DNA of 64,000 bases. It comes from Thalassospira sp. (GTDB lineage Bacteria; Pseudomonadota; Alphaproteobacteria; Rhodospirillales; Thalassospiraceae). The stretch lies in contig NZ_PAQR01000005.1 of the NCBI RefSeq assembly GCF_002709775.1, forward strand, positions 1 to 64,000, in the 5' to 3' direction. The position numbers and the translations under genes are program-made. The number at the start of each line of letters is the position of its first letter. Within the stretch, counting starts at the first letter, position 1. Shown one piece after another: positions 35,152-44,941 of this stretch. The notes below the pieces were generated by a model. The model was not told where the DNA came from. It worked only from the letters and a program-made list of their open reading frames with translations, and made no database searches.

Positions 35152-35568
35152 TCAGACCATGCCCGCATCTTCAAGCGCGCGGACGACATTGTCATGCATC
35201 ACCCATGTCCAGTCTTCGCCATCGCTTTGCGTGCCATCGGCAAGGGTAAAGATCGCTGCCAAATAGTCACTGACATCGGTTTTGCACATTGGCAAACCTG
35301 CGGCTGTTGCGATCTTGGCGGCAAGGCGACCGTATTTCTTGTTACCGATCCGGCAGCCGAAATGCCCGACCGTTTCGGCCAGTTTCAGACCGGTAATCTT
35401 CCGCCCCGGTGCATTGGCATGCGCGCGCAGCATATCGCGTTCGCAGCTCGACATTTCAATTTCGGCCAAGGCGCGGACATAGTCCTCTGGCCGGCCGATA
35501 TGCGGGGCGAGGTTGGCGTTATCTTGTGTCTGATGGTCGGCGTCATCCCAGGTGATCACTTTAAGCAT
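35152..35568 (-). CDS. Hypothetical protein
   Basis: A 138-residue soluble protein starting MLKVITWDDADHQTQDNA after a perfect GGAGGAAACGAC ribosome binding site. A TTG/GTG-type start upstream would add six residues. It contains three cysteines (in SSCERDML, GHFGCRIG and LPMCKTD), the helix-rich middle MLRAHANAPGRKITGLKLAETVG, and a C-terminal WTWVMHDNVVRALEDAGM. No family is recognised. It lies upstream of the ECF41 promoter on the same strand, so it is not obviously part of that regulon. Confidence 0.75.
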   Translation of the reverse strand: MLKVITWDDADHQTQDNANLAPHIGRPEDYVRALAEIEMSSCERDMLRAHANAPGRKITGLKLAETVGHFGCRIGNKKYGRLAAKIATAAGLPMCKTDVSDYLAAIFTLADGTQSDGEDWTWVMHDNVVRALEDAGMV

Positions 35569-35771
35569 GTCGTTTCCTCCCGACAAAATGACCGGCCTAT
35601 CGATTTTGATCGTCTCTTTTCACATCTGTCGTGCCGGTCCATCACGCGATGTGGCTTGGTTTGAAGGCACGTTTGCGACTGCTTTGGTTTGATTTTGATT
35701 TGCAGTCATGCTGCAGCTTTCACCGCAGCAATTTCGAGCACCGCATTATTTGATATGGGAAGCGGTACGCG

Positions 35772-35811
35772 TAAAACAAACAGGGCGGGAAACCGTCGTT
35801 CCCCGCCCTGT
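35772..35811 (-). terminator. Terminator of cfa
   Basis: ACAGGGCGGG pairs with CCCGCCCTGT; on the minus strand the second arm is followed by TTGTTTTAC. It separates cfa from the unknown gene downstream. Confidence 0.85.
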
Positions 35812-35815
35812 ATCC

Positions 35816-37051
35816 TTAGGCATATTCAAAGCCCGGCTTGGTAAAGACAAACTGGCCTACCCGCATGCCACCGCCGCCCTCGGCATCATCAAAGGCATTG
35901 ATGCAACCCGCCAGATAGAATTCCCACATGCGTTTGAATTCATCGTCATATTTTTCCGGGTCCAGATCATCGGCCACCTCGCGGAAACGATCCCGCCAAG
36001 CAATCAGGGTCTGGGCATAGTTCCGCCCGGGATGGAAATGCGATGCTTCCACCGTCAGGTTGGCATGCTCGGCCGCCTCGACCACTTCATGCACCGCCGG
36101 GATATAACCGCCCGGGAAGATGTATTTGTCGATCCAGGGGGATGTGAATTCCGCGCGTGGCTTGATGATCGTATGGATCACTGCACGCCCGCCGGCCTTG
36201 AGAAGCTCGCCCACCTTTTCAAAATAGGTTTTGAACTGATGGCGACCGACATGCTCGAACATACCGACTGAGACCACCCGGTCATACTTCCCGGCATTAG
36301 CATCGGCAAACAGGCGATAATCCAGCAGATGGTAATCAAGCCCCGCCTTCATGTTCGCACCCATCTCGGCGCGTTTTTCCTGCGCCCAGTTAAACTGCTC
36401 GGTCGAAAGCGTGATGCCATGCACCTCGGCCCCGGTTTCCCGGTGGATAAAGCGGCTTAACCCGCCCCAGCCACAGCCGATATCAACCACCCTGAGGCCC
36501 GGTTCATTGATCTTGAGACGCTGGGTCGTCAGGCTCATTTTACGGTGCTGGGCTTCTTCAAGGGTGTGCGCCCCGTCATCCCAGAAGGCACATGAATATT
36601 GCATCTCCGGATCAAGGAACCGGGTGTAAAGATCATTGCCGATATCATAGTGATGACGCACACGGTGCGACGCCGCCCGGACAGATGTAAACTGCCCGAT
36701 CTGGAATTTCAGCGCCTGCAGCTTTTCAATAAAGCTGCCAAATCCGCTGGTCGAATGGCCGCCTTCAAAATTAAGACGCAAGACCCTGATCAGGTCCTCC
36801 ATCTCGCATTTCACAAGATTGAAGCCGCCATGCATGAAGGCCTCGCCAAAGCCCGGGTCGGGGCTCAGTGCCATTTTAAGTGTGTTGGTCCAGTCCGGGA
36901 CAGTCATGCCCGCCCGTGGGTCTGTCCCGTCCCCCAGCACGATTTCGTGCTTATCATCCACGCGAAAAACCAAAGTCCCGCGTGTGACATGTTCCCGAAA
37001 GAAATCGAGAACCTTTTTCTGTGTCCAATCCAAAGTCATCGGGTACGTCAT
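35816..37051 (-). CDS. cfa: Cyclopropane-fatty-acyl-phospholipid synthase
   Basis: Methylates the double bond of unsaturated phospholipid acyl chains at the membrane surface, using S-adenosylmethionine. The 411-residue protein has an N-terminal lipid-binding domain of about 110 residues and a class I methyltransferase domain. Within it are HYDIGNDLYTRFLDPEMQYSCAFW, motif I VVDIGCGWGGLSRF near 195, GITLSTEQ, VSVGMFEHVG and YIFPGGYIP. I chose the ATG at 37051, after AAGGACGGCC; the frame continues 14 codons upstream. The gene usually responds to stationary phase or acid; no such signal is identified here. Confidence 0.95.
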   Translation of the reverse strand: MTYPMTLDWTQKKVLDFFREHVTRGTLVFRVDDKHEIVLGDGTDPRAGMTVPDWTNTLKMALSPDPGFGEAFMHGGFNLVKCEMEDLIRVLRLNFEGGHSTSGFGSFIEKLQALKFQIGQFTSVRAASHRVRHHYDIGNDLYTRFLDPEMQYSCAFWDDGAHTLEEAQHRKMSLTTQRLKINEPGLRVVDIGCGWGGLSRFIHRETGAEVHGITLSTEQFNWAQEKRAEMGANMKAGLDYHLLDYRLFADANAGKYDRVVSVGMFEHVGRHQFKTYFEKVGELLKAGGRAVIHTIIKPRAEFTSPWIDKYIFPGGYIPAVHEVVEAAEHANLTVEASHFHPGRNYAQTLIAWRDRFREVADDLDPEKYDDEFKRMWEFYLAGCINAFDDAEGGGGMRVGQFVFTKPGFEYA

Positions 37052-37444
37052 TGGCCGTCCTTTTTGCAAAAGTCGGAATAGTGATCGCCCCATATGCAGC
37101 GTTACTGCATATCTGCATCTAACCTTTGATCAGGAACGTTTTGGCTGGTCGTCCGGAAAAGTCGTCAGGTGGTGGCACGGGTGGCGCCAACGCCCGCCAG
37201 GTAGAAAGTCAGAAATCAACCTGGCAAATGCAAAACGATTCTGATTTCAGGTTCCATGCAAGAACCCCTGTAATAATTCTGCCAGATTTTTCAACAATCT
37301 CAAGTAGTAATCATTATCGCCTTTCCAACGATACGCTTGCGCAATCGCCCAGAAACCCTTACATGTCGCCCCAGATTATCAGACATTATTCACAGGCCAG
37401 CGCGCGCATTGCCGCGGCCTGACAGACTGAAAAGAGGCACCTTG
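37052..37444. other. Divergent intergenic region between cfa and asd
   Basis: About 390 bases holding the promoters of cfa (minus) and asd (plus). I see no gene, no strong hairpin and no recognisable operator. The asd ribosome binding site is AAAAGAGGCACC. Confidence 0.6.
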
Positions 37445-38467
37445 ATGGGCTATAAAATCGCCGTTGTCGGCGCGACCGGAAATGTCGGGCGCGAGATGCT
37501 CAACACCCTTGCCGAACGCAAATTCCCGGCAGACGAAATCTTTGCACTGGCCTCGTCGAAATCAATCGGCCGCACGGTTTCCTATGGCGAAGATGACGAC
37601 CTGTCGGTGTCCGATGCCGCAACCTTTGATTTTTCCAAGGCCGACATTGCGCTGTTTTCTGCTGGTGGCGAAACCGCCAAGAAACTTGCCCCCAAGGCAG
37701 CCGCTGCTGGCTGTGTCGTGATCGACAATTCCAGCTACTGGCGTATGGAGCCGGGTGTGCCGTTGGTCGTGCCCGAAGTAAACCCCGAAGCGCTTTCGGG
37801 TTATGGCAAGAAAAACATCATTGCCAACCCGAACTGCTCGACCATCCAGATGGTGCTGGCCCTTAAGCCGCTCCATGACATGGCCGAAATCAAACGTATT
37901 GTCGTATCGACCTATCAGTCGGTATCGGGTGCCGGGCGTGCCGCCATGGACGAGCTGTTTAACCAGACGCGCGGCATCTATGTGAACGACCCGCCCAAGA
38001 AAGAAGAATTCACCAAGCAGATCGCCTTTAACGTCATCCCGCATATCGACAGCTTCATGGATGATGGCGCGACCCGCGAAGAATGGAAAATGACGGTCGA
38101 AACCCGCAAGATCCTTGCCCCGGAAATCGCCGTCCACGCAACCTGTGTCCGCGTTCCGGTCTTTGTCGGCCACGGCGAAGCGGTCAATATCGAGTTTGAA
38201 AAACCGATCACGGTTGAAGACGCTCGCAAGGCAATGAAGGACTTCCCGGGTGTTTCCGTCGTCGATTACCGTCAGGACGAAGGTTATGTCACCCCGCAGG
38301 AAGTCCAGGGCGAAGACAATGTCTTTGTCTCGCGCGTGCGCAAGGACCCGACGGTCGAGAACGGCCTGTCGCTTTGGTGCGTTGGCGATAACCTGCGCAA
38401 GGGTGCCGCACTCAATGCCGTGCAGATCGCCGAAAAACTCATCGCCGATTTCCTGCCGAAGAAATAA
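37445..38467 (+). CDS. asd: Aspartate-semialdehyde dehydrogenase
   Basis: Reduces aspartyl phosphate to aspartate semialdehyde, the branch point to lysine, threonine and methionine. In the 340-residue protein the NADP-binding loop is GATGNVGREM. The catalytic cysteine is in ANPNCSTIQM at about residue 130, the substrate-binding segment is YQSVSGAG, and the second catalytic site region is HATCVRVPVFVGH. The ATG at 37445 starts the canonical MGYKIAVVGATG. A terminator follows. Confidence 0.98.
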   Translation: MGYKIAVVGATGNVGREMLNTLAERKFPADEIFALASSKSIGRTVSYGEDDDLSVSDAATFDFSKADIALFSAGGETAKKLAPKAAAAGCVVIDNSSYWRMEPGVPLVVPEVNPEALSGYGKKNIIANPNCSTIQMVLALKPLHDMAEIKRIVVSTYQSVSGAGRAAMDELFNQTRGIYVNDPPKKEEFTKQIAFNVIPHIDSFMDDGATREEWKMTVETRKILAPEIAVHATCVRVPVFVGHGEAVNIEFEKPITVEDARKAMKDFPGVSVVDYRQDEGYVTPQEVQGEDNVFVSRVRKDPTVENGLSLWCVGDNLRKGAALNAVQIAEKLIADFLPKK

Positions 38468-38502
38468 GCGATCATTTGATCCCTTCATCGATTTGAAACC
38501 AG

Positions 38503-38528
38503 AACCCGCCCATCATTGGGCGGGTTTT
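38503..38528 (+). terminator. Terminator of asd
   Basis: AACCCGCCCA and TGGGCGGGTT form a 10-bp stem followed by TTGTCG. Confidence 0.88.
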
Positions 38529-38659
38529 GTCGTTCCGTATCCCGGCAAGATGCTGGTCAGACGCAGCAAAAGGCGCTAGGGAAAAAGAACACGACATTTC
38601 AAAAGCAAAAAACACCCGGCGTCCTTGCGGCGGCGGATCAAAAAAATCTGGGGAATCGG

Positions 38660-39610
38660 ATGGTCAAACGCACACGTAAGGAAGCGGCCCGCCTGGATGA
38701 AGCAGCCCGTGCTGGCTGGCTTTATTATTGTGCTGGCAATACGCAGGATGAAATCGCCCACAAGCTTGGCGTGTCGCGCCCAACCGCACAGCGTCTGGTG
38801 TCAGCCGCAGTCAGCGAAGGGCTGGTAAAGGTTCGCCTCGATCATCCGATTGCCCATTGCATGGAACTGGGCAAGGCGATCTGCGAAACATACGGCATTG
38901 CCAGTTGCGATGTGGTCCCGACCGATCCTGCTGCCCCCGATGCAATGTTTGGTATGGCGCAGGCAGCCGCCAACTATCTTGAACGTGCGCTGCATTCAAC
39001 CGACCCGCAAATCATCGCACTCGGTACGGGTCGTGCCATGCGTGCCATGGTCGATGAGATCGGGCGCATTGATGCCCATCATCACAAGATCGTCTCGCTG
39101 GTGGGTACAATTGCCCATGATGGCGCCGCCAGTTTCTATGACGCGGTCACCGACCTTGCCGATCGCACGCGTGCGCCGCACTATCCGCTGCCGATCCCGG
39201 TCATCATTGCCGATCCGCAAATGCGCGAACGCATGCAAAATCAGCCGCCGATGGACAATATTCTCAAGCTCGCGCGTGAGGCCGATATCCGCTTTATCGG
39301 GGTTGGGCATCTTGGCGATGATGCACCGCTTCATATTGATGGCTTTATCTCGAAAGACGAACTGGTCTCGCTGCGCGACAGCGGCGGCATTGGCGAGGTG
39401 ATCAGTTGGTCCTTTGATCAGGACGGCAATATCCTTGATCATCCGGTCAACCATTGTGTCACCAGCGCACCTGCGCTGCAGCCCGCAACCAACACCATTG
39501 CAGTCGCCAAGGGCGCAAAAAAGGTCGCAGCGATTCGGGGTGCGATGCGCGGTAAACTGATTTCAACTCTCATTACCGATGAAGCCACTGCCGAAAGTTT
39601 GCTGCGCTAG
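38660..39610 (+). CDS. SorC/DeoR-family sugar-binding transcriptional regulator
   Basis: A 316-residue regulator. The N-terminal helix-turn-helix (about 25-55; TQDEIAHKLGVSRPTAQRLVSAA) is followed by the SorC sugar-phosphate-binding domain, which resembles a sugar isomerase. It contains ALGTGRAMRAM, SLVGTIAHDG and GVGHLGDDAPLH. Such proteins usually repress, or activate, an adjacent polyol or sugar operon and respond to a phosphorylated or free substrate. The ATG at 38660 follows GGGGAATCGG. The polyol ABC operon begins 198 bases downstream on the same strand, with a candidate operator between. Confidence 0.93.
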   Translation: MVKRTRKEAARLDEAARAGWLYYCAGNTQDEIAHKLGVSRPTAQRLVSAAVSEGLVKVRLDHPIAHCMELGKAICETYGIASCDVVPTDPAAPDAMFGMAQAAANYLERALHSTDPQIIALGTGRAMRAMVDEIGRIDAHHHKIVSLVGTIAHDGAASFYDAVTDLADRTRAPHYPLPIPVIIADPQMRERMQNQPPMDNILKLAREADIRFIGVGHLGDDAPLHIDGFISKDELVSLRDSGGIGEVISWSFDQDGNILDHPVNHCVTSAPALQPATNTIAVAKGAKKVAAIRGAMRGKLISTLITDEATAESLLR

Positions 39611-39656
39611 CACGTGGCGGTTTTGCACATGGTTCGAATACCTTTACGCCCTGACA

Positions 39657-39681
39657 GCCCCGCTGCCGGGGCGTTTCTTTG
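39657..39681 (+). terminator. Terminator of the SorC regulator gene
   Basis: GCCCCG and CGGGGC form a short GC stem followed by GTTTCTTTG. It is moderately strong. Confidence 0.7.
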
Positions 39682-39742
39682 TGCGCCGCAAAAACGATTT
39701 TGTTTGACAAGACATAGTGAAATTGAGTGAATGCTCATCACC

Positions 39743-39756
39743 TGAACAAATGATCA
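39743..39756 (+). promoter_or_regulatory. Candidate SorC operator before the polyol ABC operon
   Basis: TGAACA-AA-TGATCA is a near-palindrome of the TGaaCA/TGttCA type bound by many SorC-family proteins. A larger inverted repeat, ATGCTCAT (39731) with ATGAGCA (39759), surrounds it. A TTGACA lies at 39704. The ribosome binding site of the first gene is about 40 bases downstream. The link to this regulator is inference. Confidence 0.45.
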
Positions 39757-39807
39757 ACATGAGCAGCCGAAGTTGCTCAGCGGGTAAATAGTCCTTTGGG
39801 AGGAAAT

Positions 39808-41118
39808 ATGAAACGCGTAATGGGAGCAGCGCTGTGTGCGTTGCTGGCTGGCGGTATCGCACACGCCAATGCCGAAACGAAACTGACCATCGCAACCGTC
39901 AACAACGGTGACATGATCCGCATGCAGAAGCTGACGGATGATTTCACCTCCAAGAACCCCGACATTTCCCTTGAGTGGGTTACGCTCGAGGAAAACACCC
40001 TGCGTCAGCGCGTCACCACCGACATCGCCACCAAGGGCGGTCAGTATGACGTCATGACCATCGGCACCTACGAAGTTCCGATTTGGGCTGAAAAAGGCTG
40101 GCTCGCACCGCTTGATAATCTTGGTTCCGACTATGACGTCGATGACCTGATGCCCGCGATCCGCTCCGCTGTTTCGAACGATGGCAATCTTTATGCTGCA
40201 CCGTTCTACGGCGAAAGCTCGATGATGATGTACCGCACCGACCTGTTCGAAGAAGCGGGCATTGAAATCAACGGTCGCCTGACCTGGGACCAGACCCTTG
40301 AGATCGCCAAGAAACTCCACAAGCCTGACGAAGGCGTGTACGGCATCTGCCTGCGCGGCAAGGCCGGCTGGGGTGAGAACATGGCGCTGATCTCGACCAT
40401 GGGCAACGCCTATGGCGCACGCTGGTTCGACGAAGAATGGAAACCGACCTTCGATGGCGACGCATGGAAAGATGCGCTCGAGATGTATACCAACATCCTT
40501 GGTAACTACGGTCCTCCGGGCGCGACTTCGAACGGATTTAACGAAAACCTTTCGCTGTTCAACTCCGGCAAATGCGGCATGTGGATTGACGCCACCGTTG
40601 CAGCATCCTTTGTCACCAACCCGAAAGAATCCAAAGTTGCAGACAAGGTCGGCTTCACCGAAGCACCGTGCGCTGTAACCTGCACCGGTGCCAACTGGCT
40701 CTGGGCTTGGAACCTTGGCATTCCGATGGGCTCGCAGAAAGTAGAAGCCGCACAGAAGTTCATCTCTTGGGCAACTTCGAAAGCTTATCTGGAACTCGTT
40801 GCTTCCAAGGAAGGCTGGGCAAACGTACCGCCGGGCACCCGTATGTCGCTTTATGAAAACCCGAAATATCTCGAAGCGGCACCGTTCGCAGACGAGACCC
40901 TTCTGGCGATCGACAGCGCAGACCCGATCAACTCGACCCTGGAACCGAAGCCTTATGTTGGCGTTCAGTTCGCTGCAATCCCTGAATTCCAGGGCATCGG
41001 CACCACGGTTGGTCAGCAGTTCTCCGCAGCCCTTGCCGGTCAGATGAGCGTTGAGCAGGCCCTGTCGGCTGCACAATCCTCCACCGATCGCACCATGCGC
41101 AAGGCTGGTTACTACTGA
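39808..41118 (+). CDS. ABC transporter substrate-binding protein, polyol/sugar type
   Basis: Periplasmic binding protein of 436 residues. A signal peptide (about 1-23, ending AHANA) precedes a family 1 solute-binding fold. There are ETKLTIATVNNGDM, NPDISLEWVTLEE, DVMTIGTYEVPIWAEKGWLAPLD and many tryptophan and tyrosine residues for a polyol. It resembles the SmoE/MtlE group for sorbitol or mannitol. A strong GGGAGGAAAT ribosome binding site precedes the ATG. It is first gene of a five-gene operon: binding protein, permeases, ATPase, dehydrogenase. Confidence 0.93.
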   Translation: MKRVMGAALCALLAGGIAHANAETKLTIATVNNGDMIRMQKLTDDFTSKNPDISLEWVTLEENTLRQRVTTDIATKGGQYDVMTIGTYEVPIWAEKGWLAPLDNLGSDYDVDDLMPAIRSAVSNDGNLYAAPFYGESSMMMYRTDLFEEAGIEINGRLTWDQTLEIAKKLHKPDEGVYGICLRGKAGWGENMALISTMGNAYGARWFDEEWKPTFDGDAWKDALEMYTNILGNYGPPGATSNGFNENLSLFNSGKCGMWIDATVAASFVTNPKESKVADKVGFTEAPCAVTCTGANWLWAWNLGIPMGSQKVEAAQKFISWATSKAYLELVASKEGWANVPPGTRMSLYENPKYLEAAPFADETLLAIDSADPINSTLEPKPYVGVQFAAIPEFQGIGTTVGQQFSAALAGQMSVEQALSAAQSSTDRTMRKAGYY

Positions 41119-41266
41119 TACACTTCCCAGACCGGAATTCTTTACCTGATTGGAATTCCGGTCTGCACCTCCTTAACCTGAGAGAAACTTGGGTGGTGGT
41201 TGCAAAACGCACCGCCCTTTTTTTCCCTTAAGGGCAAGGACAAAACGTAATTTCGGGGAGCACATC

Positions 41267-42139
41267 ATGTCGACACGGGCCTCGACCCTTACCGGGCGCA
41301 TCATGTCCGCACCGTCGATCATCGTCCTGTTCTTGTGGATGGCCGTCCCGCTGGGCATGACGATTTACTTCTCCTTCCTGCGCTACAACCTGTTGTCGCC
41401 AGGTATGGAAGAGTGGATCGGAACACTTAACTACGAATTCTTCCTGACAGATCCGGCATTCTTCGCGTCCCTCGCCAACACCCTGTTGCTGGTCGGATCT
41501 GTTCTGGTCATCACCGTGGTGGGTGGCATTCTGCTGGGCCTGATGCTTGATCAGCCGATCTTTGGCCGCGGCATCCTGCGCCTGCTGGTGATCGCACCGT
41601 TCTTCATCATGCCGACCGTGAACGCGCTGGTGTGGAAAAACCTTTTGATGGATCCGGTGTCAGGCATGTTTGCCTGGATCGCAAGCCTGTTTGGCCTGCC
41701 CGCGATCGACTGGTTTACCAATGCACCGCTGACCTCGATCATCATCATGGTGTCCTGGCAATGGTTGCCCTTTGCTGTGCTCATCCTTCTGACCGCGCTG
41801 CAGTCGCTTGACCGCGATCAGAAAGAAGCCGCCCAGATGGACGGTGCCGGGCCGATCTCGATCTTCTTCTATATCACCTTGCCGCACCTGAGCCGTGCGA
41901 TCACGGTGGTTGTCCTGATCGAAACCATTTTCCTGCTGACCGTCTTTGCCGAAATCTTTGTCACCACTGGTGGTGGCCCGGGTCTGGCAACGACCAACAT
42001 CGCCTTCCTCGTCTATACGCAGGCGCTGTTGCAGTTCGATGTGGGTGGTGCTTCTGCTGGCGGCATTGTTGCGGTCATTCTGGCCAATATCGTGGCGATC
42101 TTCCTGATCCGCCTTATCGGCAAGAACCTGGATAATTAG
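41267..42139 (+). CDS. ABC transporter permease, polyol/sugar type (first)
   Basis: Inner-membrane permease of 290 residues with six predicted helices. The first is ILFLWMAVPLGMTIYF and the EAA cytoplasmic loop reads EAAQMDGAGPISIFFYITLP. It is like SmoF/MtlF. I chose the ATG at 41267, after CGGGGAGCACATC; earlier in-frame starts give a polar N-terminus foreign to the family. It pairs with the following permease (10 bases later). Confidence 0.95.
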   Translation: MSTRASTLTGRIMSAPSIIVLFLWMAVPLGMTIYFSFLRYNLLSPGMEEWIGTLNYEFFLTDPAFFASLANTLLLVGSVLVITVVGGILLGLMLDQPIFGRGILRLLVIAPFFIMPTVNALVWKNLLMDPVSGMFAWIASLFGLPAIDWFTNAPLTSIIIMVSWQWLPFAVLILLTALQSLDRDQKEAAQMDGAGPISIFFYITLPHLSRAITVVVLIETIFLLTVFAEIFVTTGGGPGLATTNIAFLVYTQALLQFDVGGASAGGIVAVILANIVAIFLIRLIGKNLDN

Positions 42140-42149
42140 GGGCCACGAC

Positions 42150-42980
42150 ATGGAAAAAAAACAAACACCCCTTGGCTATGTCAGCTTCTCGGTCTTTGCG
42201 TGGATTGTGGGTCTTCTGATCTTCTTCCCGATCTTCTGGATGGTGCTGACCAGCTTTAAGAGCGAACTCGAAGCGGTTTCCATCCCGCCGAGCTTCATCT
42301 CCTTTGACTGGACGCTCGAAAACTATGCCGAGGTCCAGGAACGCTCGAACTATTTCAAGTTCGCCATGAACTCGGTGATCCTCGCGGTCGGTTCAACCCT
42401 TGTCGGTCTGGTCTTTGCGGTCACCTGTGCCTGGGCGATGGCGTTTAATCCGACCAAGCGGACCAAGGATGCGCTGCTCTGGATGCTCTCGACCAAGATG
42501 ATGCCGCCGGTCGGCGTTCTGGTCCCGATCTATCTGATGTTCCGCGATTGGGGACTGCTTGATACCCGCTTTGGTCTGATCATGGTTCTGTTCCTCATGA
42601 ACCTGCCGATCATGGTCTGGATGCTCTACACCTACTTCAAGGAAATCCCGACCGACATTCTCGAAGCGGCCCGCATGGATGGCGCAACCCTGCCCAAGGA
42701 AATCATCTTTGTGCTGTTGCCCATGGCGGTTCCGGGCATTGCATCGACCATGCTGCTCAATGTGATCCTGGCATGGAACGAAGCCTTCTGGACGCTCAAC
42801 CTGACAACGTCTGATGCAGCCCCGCTGACAGCTTTCATCGCCTCCTATTCAAGCCCCGAGGGCCTGTTCTGGGCGAAGCTTTCAGCCGCATCGACGCTCG
42901 CGGTTGCTCCAATTCTCGTGATTGGCTGGTTCTCTCAGAAACAGCTGGTTCGTGGTCTGACATTCGGCGCGGTCAAGTAA
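42150..42980 (+). CDS. ABC transporter permease, polyol/sugar type (second)
   Basis: Second permease, 276 residues and six helices (MalG/SmoG-like). The EAA loop reads EAARMDGATLPKEIIFVLLP. The extracellular segment after helix 1 (KSELEAVSIPPSFI) is typical of the family. It forms the heterodimeric channel with the first permease and binds the ATPase encoded next. Confidence 0.95.
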   Translation: MEKKQTPLGYVSFSVFAWIVGLLIFFPIFWMVLTSFKSELEAVSIPPSFISFDWTLENYAEVQERSNYFKFAMNSVILAVGSTLVGLVFAVTCAWAMAFNPTKRTKDALLWMLSTKMMPPVGVLVPIYLMFRDWGLLDTRFGLIMVLFLMNLPIMVWMLYTYFKEIPTDILEAARMDGATLPKEIIFVLLPMAVPGIASTMLLNVILAWNEAFWTLNLTTSDAAPLTAFIASYSSPEGLFWAKLSAASTLAVAPILVIGWFSQKQLVRGLTFGAVK

Positions 42981-43018
42981 CCGCAGCCTGATAGAAATCT
43001 GGAAGAAGGAACACCAAA

Positions 43019-44026
43019 ATGGGTGCTATCCGACTGGAGAAAGTCAAGAAAACCTTCGGCACACTGGACGTCATTCCCGGTGTCGATCTTGATATCAATG
43101 ACGGCGAGTTCGTTGTCTTTGTCGGCCCGTCGGGCTGTGGCAAATCAACGCTTCTGCGATTGATTGCAGGCCTCGAAGACGTCACCGACGGCAAAATCCT
43201 GATTAACGGAACCGACGTCGCAAACGAGGCCCCGGCCAAACGCGGCCTGTCCATGGTCTTTCAGTCCTATGCGCTCTATCCGCATATGACGGTCTATAAC
43301 AACATTGCCTTCGGCCTGAAAATGGCCGGCGAAAGCAAGGAAGTTATCGAAGAGAAAGTCCAGTCTGCGGCCAAGATCCTGAACCTGACCGACTATCTCG
43401 AACGCCGCCCAAGCGCGCTTTCAGGTGGTCAGCGTCAGCGTGTCGCAATCGGTCGTGCGATTGTCCGCAATCCGGCTGCCTTCCTGTTTGACGAACCGCT
43501 TTCCAACCTTGATGCGGCCCTTCGTGTGAATATGCGGCTTGAAATCACCGGTCTGCATCAGGAACTCAAAACCACCATGATCTACGTGACCCACGATCAG
43601 GTCGAAGCCATGACCATGGCCGACAAGATTGTGGTTCTTCAGGCTGGCCGCGTTGAGCAGGTCGGCAAACCGATGGACCTTTATAACAGCCCGGCAAACA
43701 AGTTTGTCGCGGGCTTCATCGGGTCACCGAAAATGAACTTCCTGGGCGGGGAGCTTGCACAAAAACACAGCTGCCACGAAATCGGCATTCGCCCGGAACA
43801 TGTCGCCGTTAGCACGGAAAACGGGGAAATCCCCGCAACGGTCAAAATCGCCGAGCATCTCGGTGCAGAAACCTATCTGCATGTCGAGGCCGACGGTTAT
43901 GGCCCGATGACAGTCCGTGCGACCGGCGAAGTTCCGCTGGGCGAACATGACAAAATTTTCCTGACCCCGGAACAGGATCGCATCCATCGCTTTGATGCCC
44001 ACGGGCTGGCTTTGGGCAATTCCTGA
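43019..44026 (+). CDS. ABC transporter ATP-binding protein, polyol/sugar type (UgpC/SmoK-like)
   Basis: A 335-residue ATPase that drives the permease pair. It has Walker [10 protein letters not shown] at 36-44, Q-loop [10 protein letters not shown], signature LSGGQRQRV, Walker [11 protein letters not shown], and H-loop VTHDQ. The C-terminal part is an OB-fold TOBE domain, as in MalK, UgpC and SmoK. It starts 38 bases after the permease gene with AGAAGGAACACCAAA. Confidence 0.97.
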   Translation: MGAIRLEKVKKTFGTLDVIPGVDLDINDGEFVVFVGPSGCGKSTLLRLIAGLEDVTDGKILINGTDVANEAPAKRGLSMVFQSYALYPHMTVYNNIAFGLKMAGESKEVIEEKVQSAAKILNLTDYLERRPSALSGGQRQRVAIGRAIVRNPAAFLFDEPLSNLDAALRVNMRLEITGLHQELKTTMIYVTHDQVEAMTMADKIVVLQAGRVEQVGKPMDLYNSPANKFVAGFIGSPKMNFLGGELAQKHSCHEIGIRPEHVAVSTENGEIPATVKIAEHLGAETYLHVEADGYGPMTVRATGEVPLGEHDKIFLTPEQDRIHRFDAHGLALGNS

Positions 44027-44104
44027 TACGTGCATGAACCGGATCGCAATGTCCCACACGCATTACGGTCCCGTCTTACCAACCAAGTTAATTGTGAGTC
44101 CAAA

Positions 44105-44875
44105 ATGTACCTGAAAAAGTTCGACCTTACCGGCCGTCGGGCCTATGTCACCGGCGGCGGTCGCGCCATCGGCCTTTCCTGCTGCGAAGCCCTCGCCGAA
44201 GCAGGCGCACATGTCATCATCGGCGACATCAGTGACGGCGTTGCCGAAGAAGGCCGCGATTACCTGAAATCCAAAGGCTATTCGGCTGACATCGACATCA
44301 TGGATGTCACCAACACCGATCAGGTCCGCGACAGCGCCGAAAAGATGGCCAAACAGGGCGGCGTTGATATTCTTGTCAACAATGCCGGTATCGCACGCTC
44401 CGAAACGCCGGCCGAAACCGTGACCGACGAACATTGGCTCAATGTCATTGATGTCAACCTCAACGGCACCTTCTGGTGCTGCCGTGAATTCGGCAAGCAG
44501 ATGCTGGCCAAGAAAAATGGCGTCATCGTCAATGTCGGTTCCATGTCGGGCTTCATCGTGAACAAGCCGCAGGAGCAGGCCTATTACAACGCGTCCAAGG
44601 CCGCCGTGCATCACCTGACCAAATCGCTTGCCGCCGAGTGGGGCGCACGTGGTGTCCGCGTCAATGCGGTTGCACCGACCTATATCGCAACCCCGCTTAA
44701 CGAGTTCGTGAAATCCAAGCCGGAAATGTATGACGCCTGGATCAATGGCACCCCGATGGCCCGTCTGGGCCTGACCGAAGAAATCGGTTCGGTCGTGCTG
44801 TTCCTTGCGTCAGACGCTTCCAGCTTGATGACCGGGTCCATCGTTCTGGCAGATGGGGGTTACACCTGCTGGTAA
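44105..44875 (+). CDS. Short-chain polyol dehydrogenase
   Basis: NAD(P)-dependent dehydrogenase of 256 residues. The nucleotide-binding TGGGRAIGL is near residue 16. NNAG, the catalytic Ser in VGSMSGFIVN, and YNASK (Tyr and Lys three apart) complete the active site. The C-terminal DGGYTCW, with the terminal aromatic and the GSMSG-IVN segment, closely resembles galactitol and arabinitol dehydrogenases of Rhodobacter type. In this operon it probably oxidises the polyol imported by the ABC system to a ketose. Which polyol is not certain. The ATG at 44105 has a modest ribosome binding site. Confidence 0.88.
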   Translation: MYLKKFDLTGRRAYVTGGGRAIGLSCCEALAEAGAHVIIGDISDGVAEEGRDYLKSKGYSADIDIMDVTNTDQVRDSAEKMAKQGGVDILVNNAGIARSETPAETVTDEHWLNVIDVNLNGTFWCCREFGKQMLAKKNGVIVNVGSMSGFIVNKPQEQAYYNASKAAVHHLTKSLAAEWGARGVRVNAVAPTYIATPLNEFVKSKPEMYDAWINGTPMARLGLTEEIGSVVLFLASDASSLMTGSIVLADGGYTCW

Positions 44876-44941
44876 GGCCAGGTGCAACAATAATGACCAC
44901 AATGTCCTGAAGCTTTTGTGGTCAGCCAGAATGACGGATAG

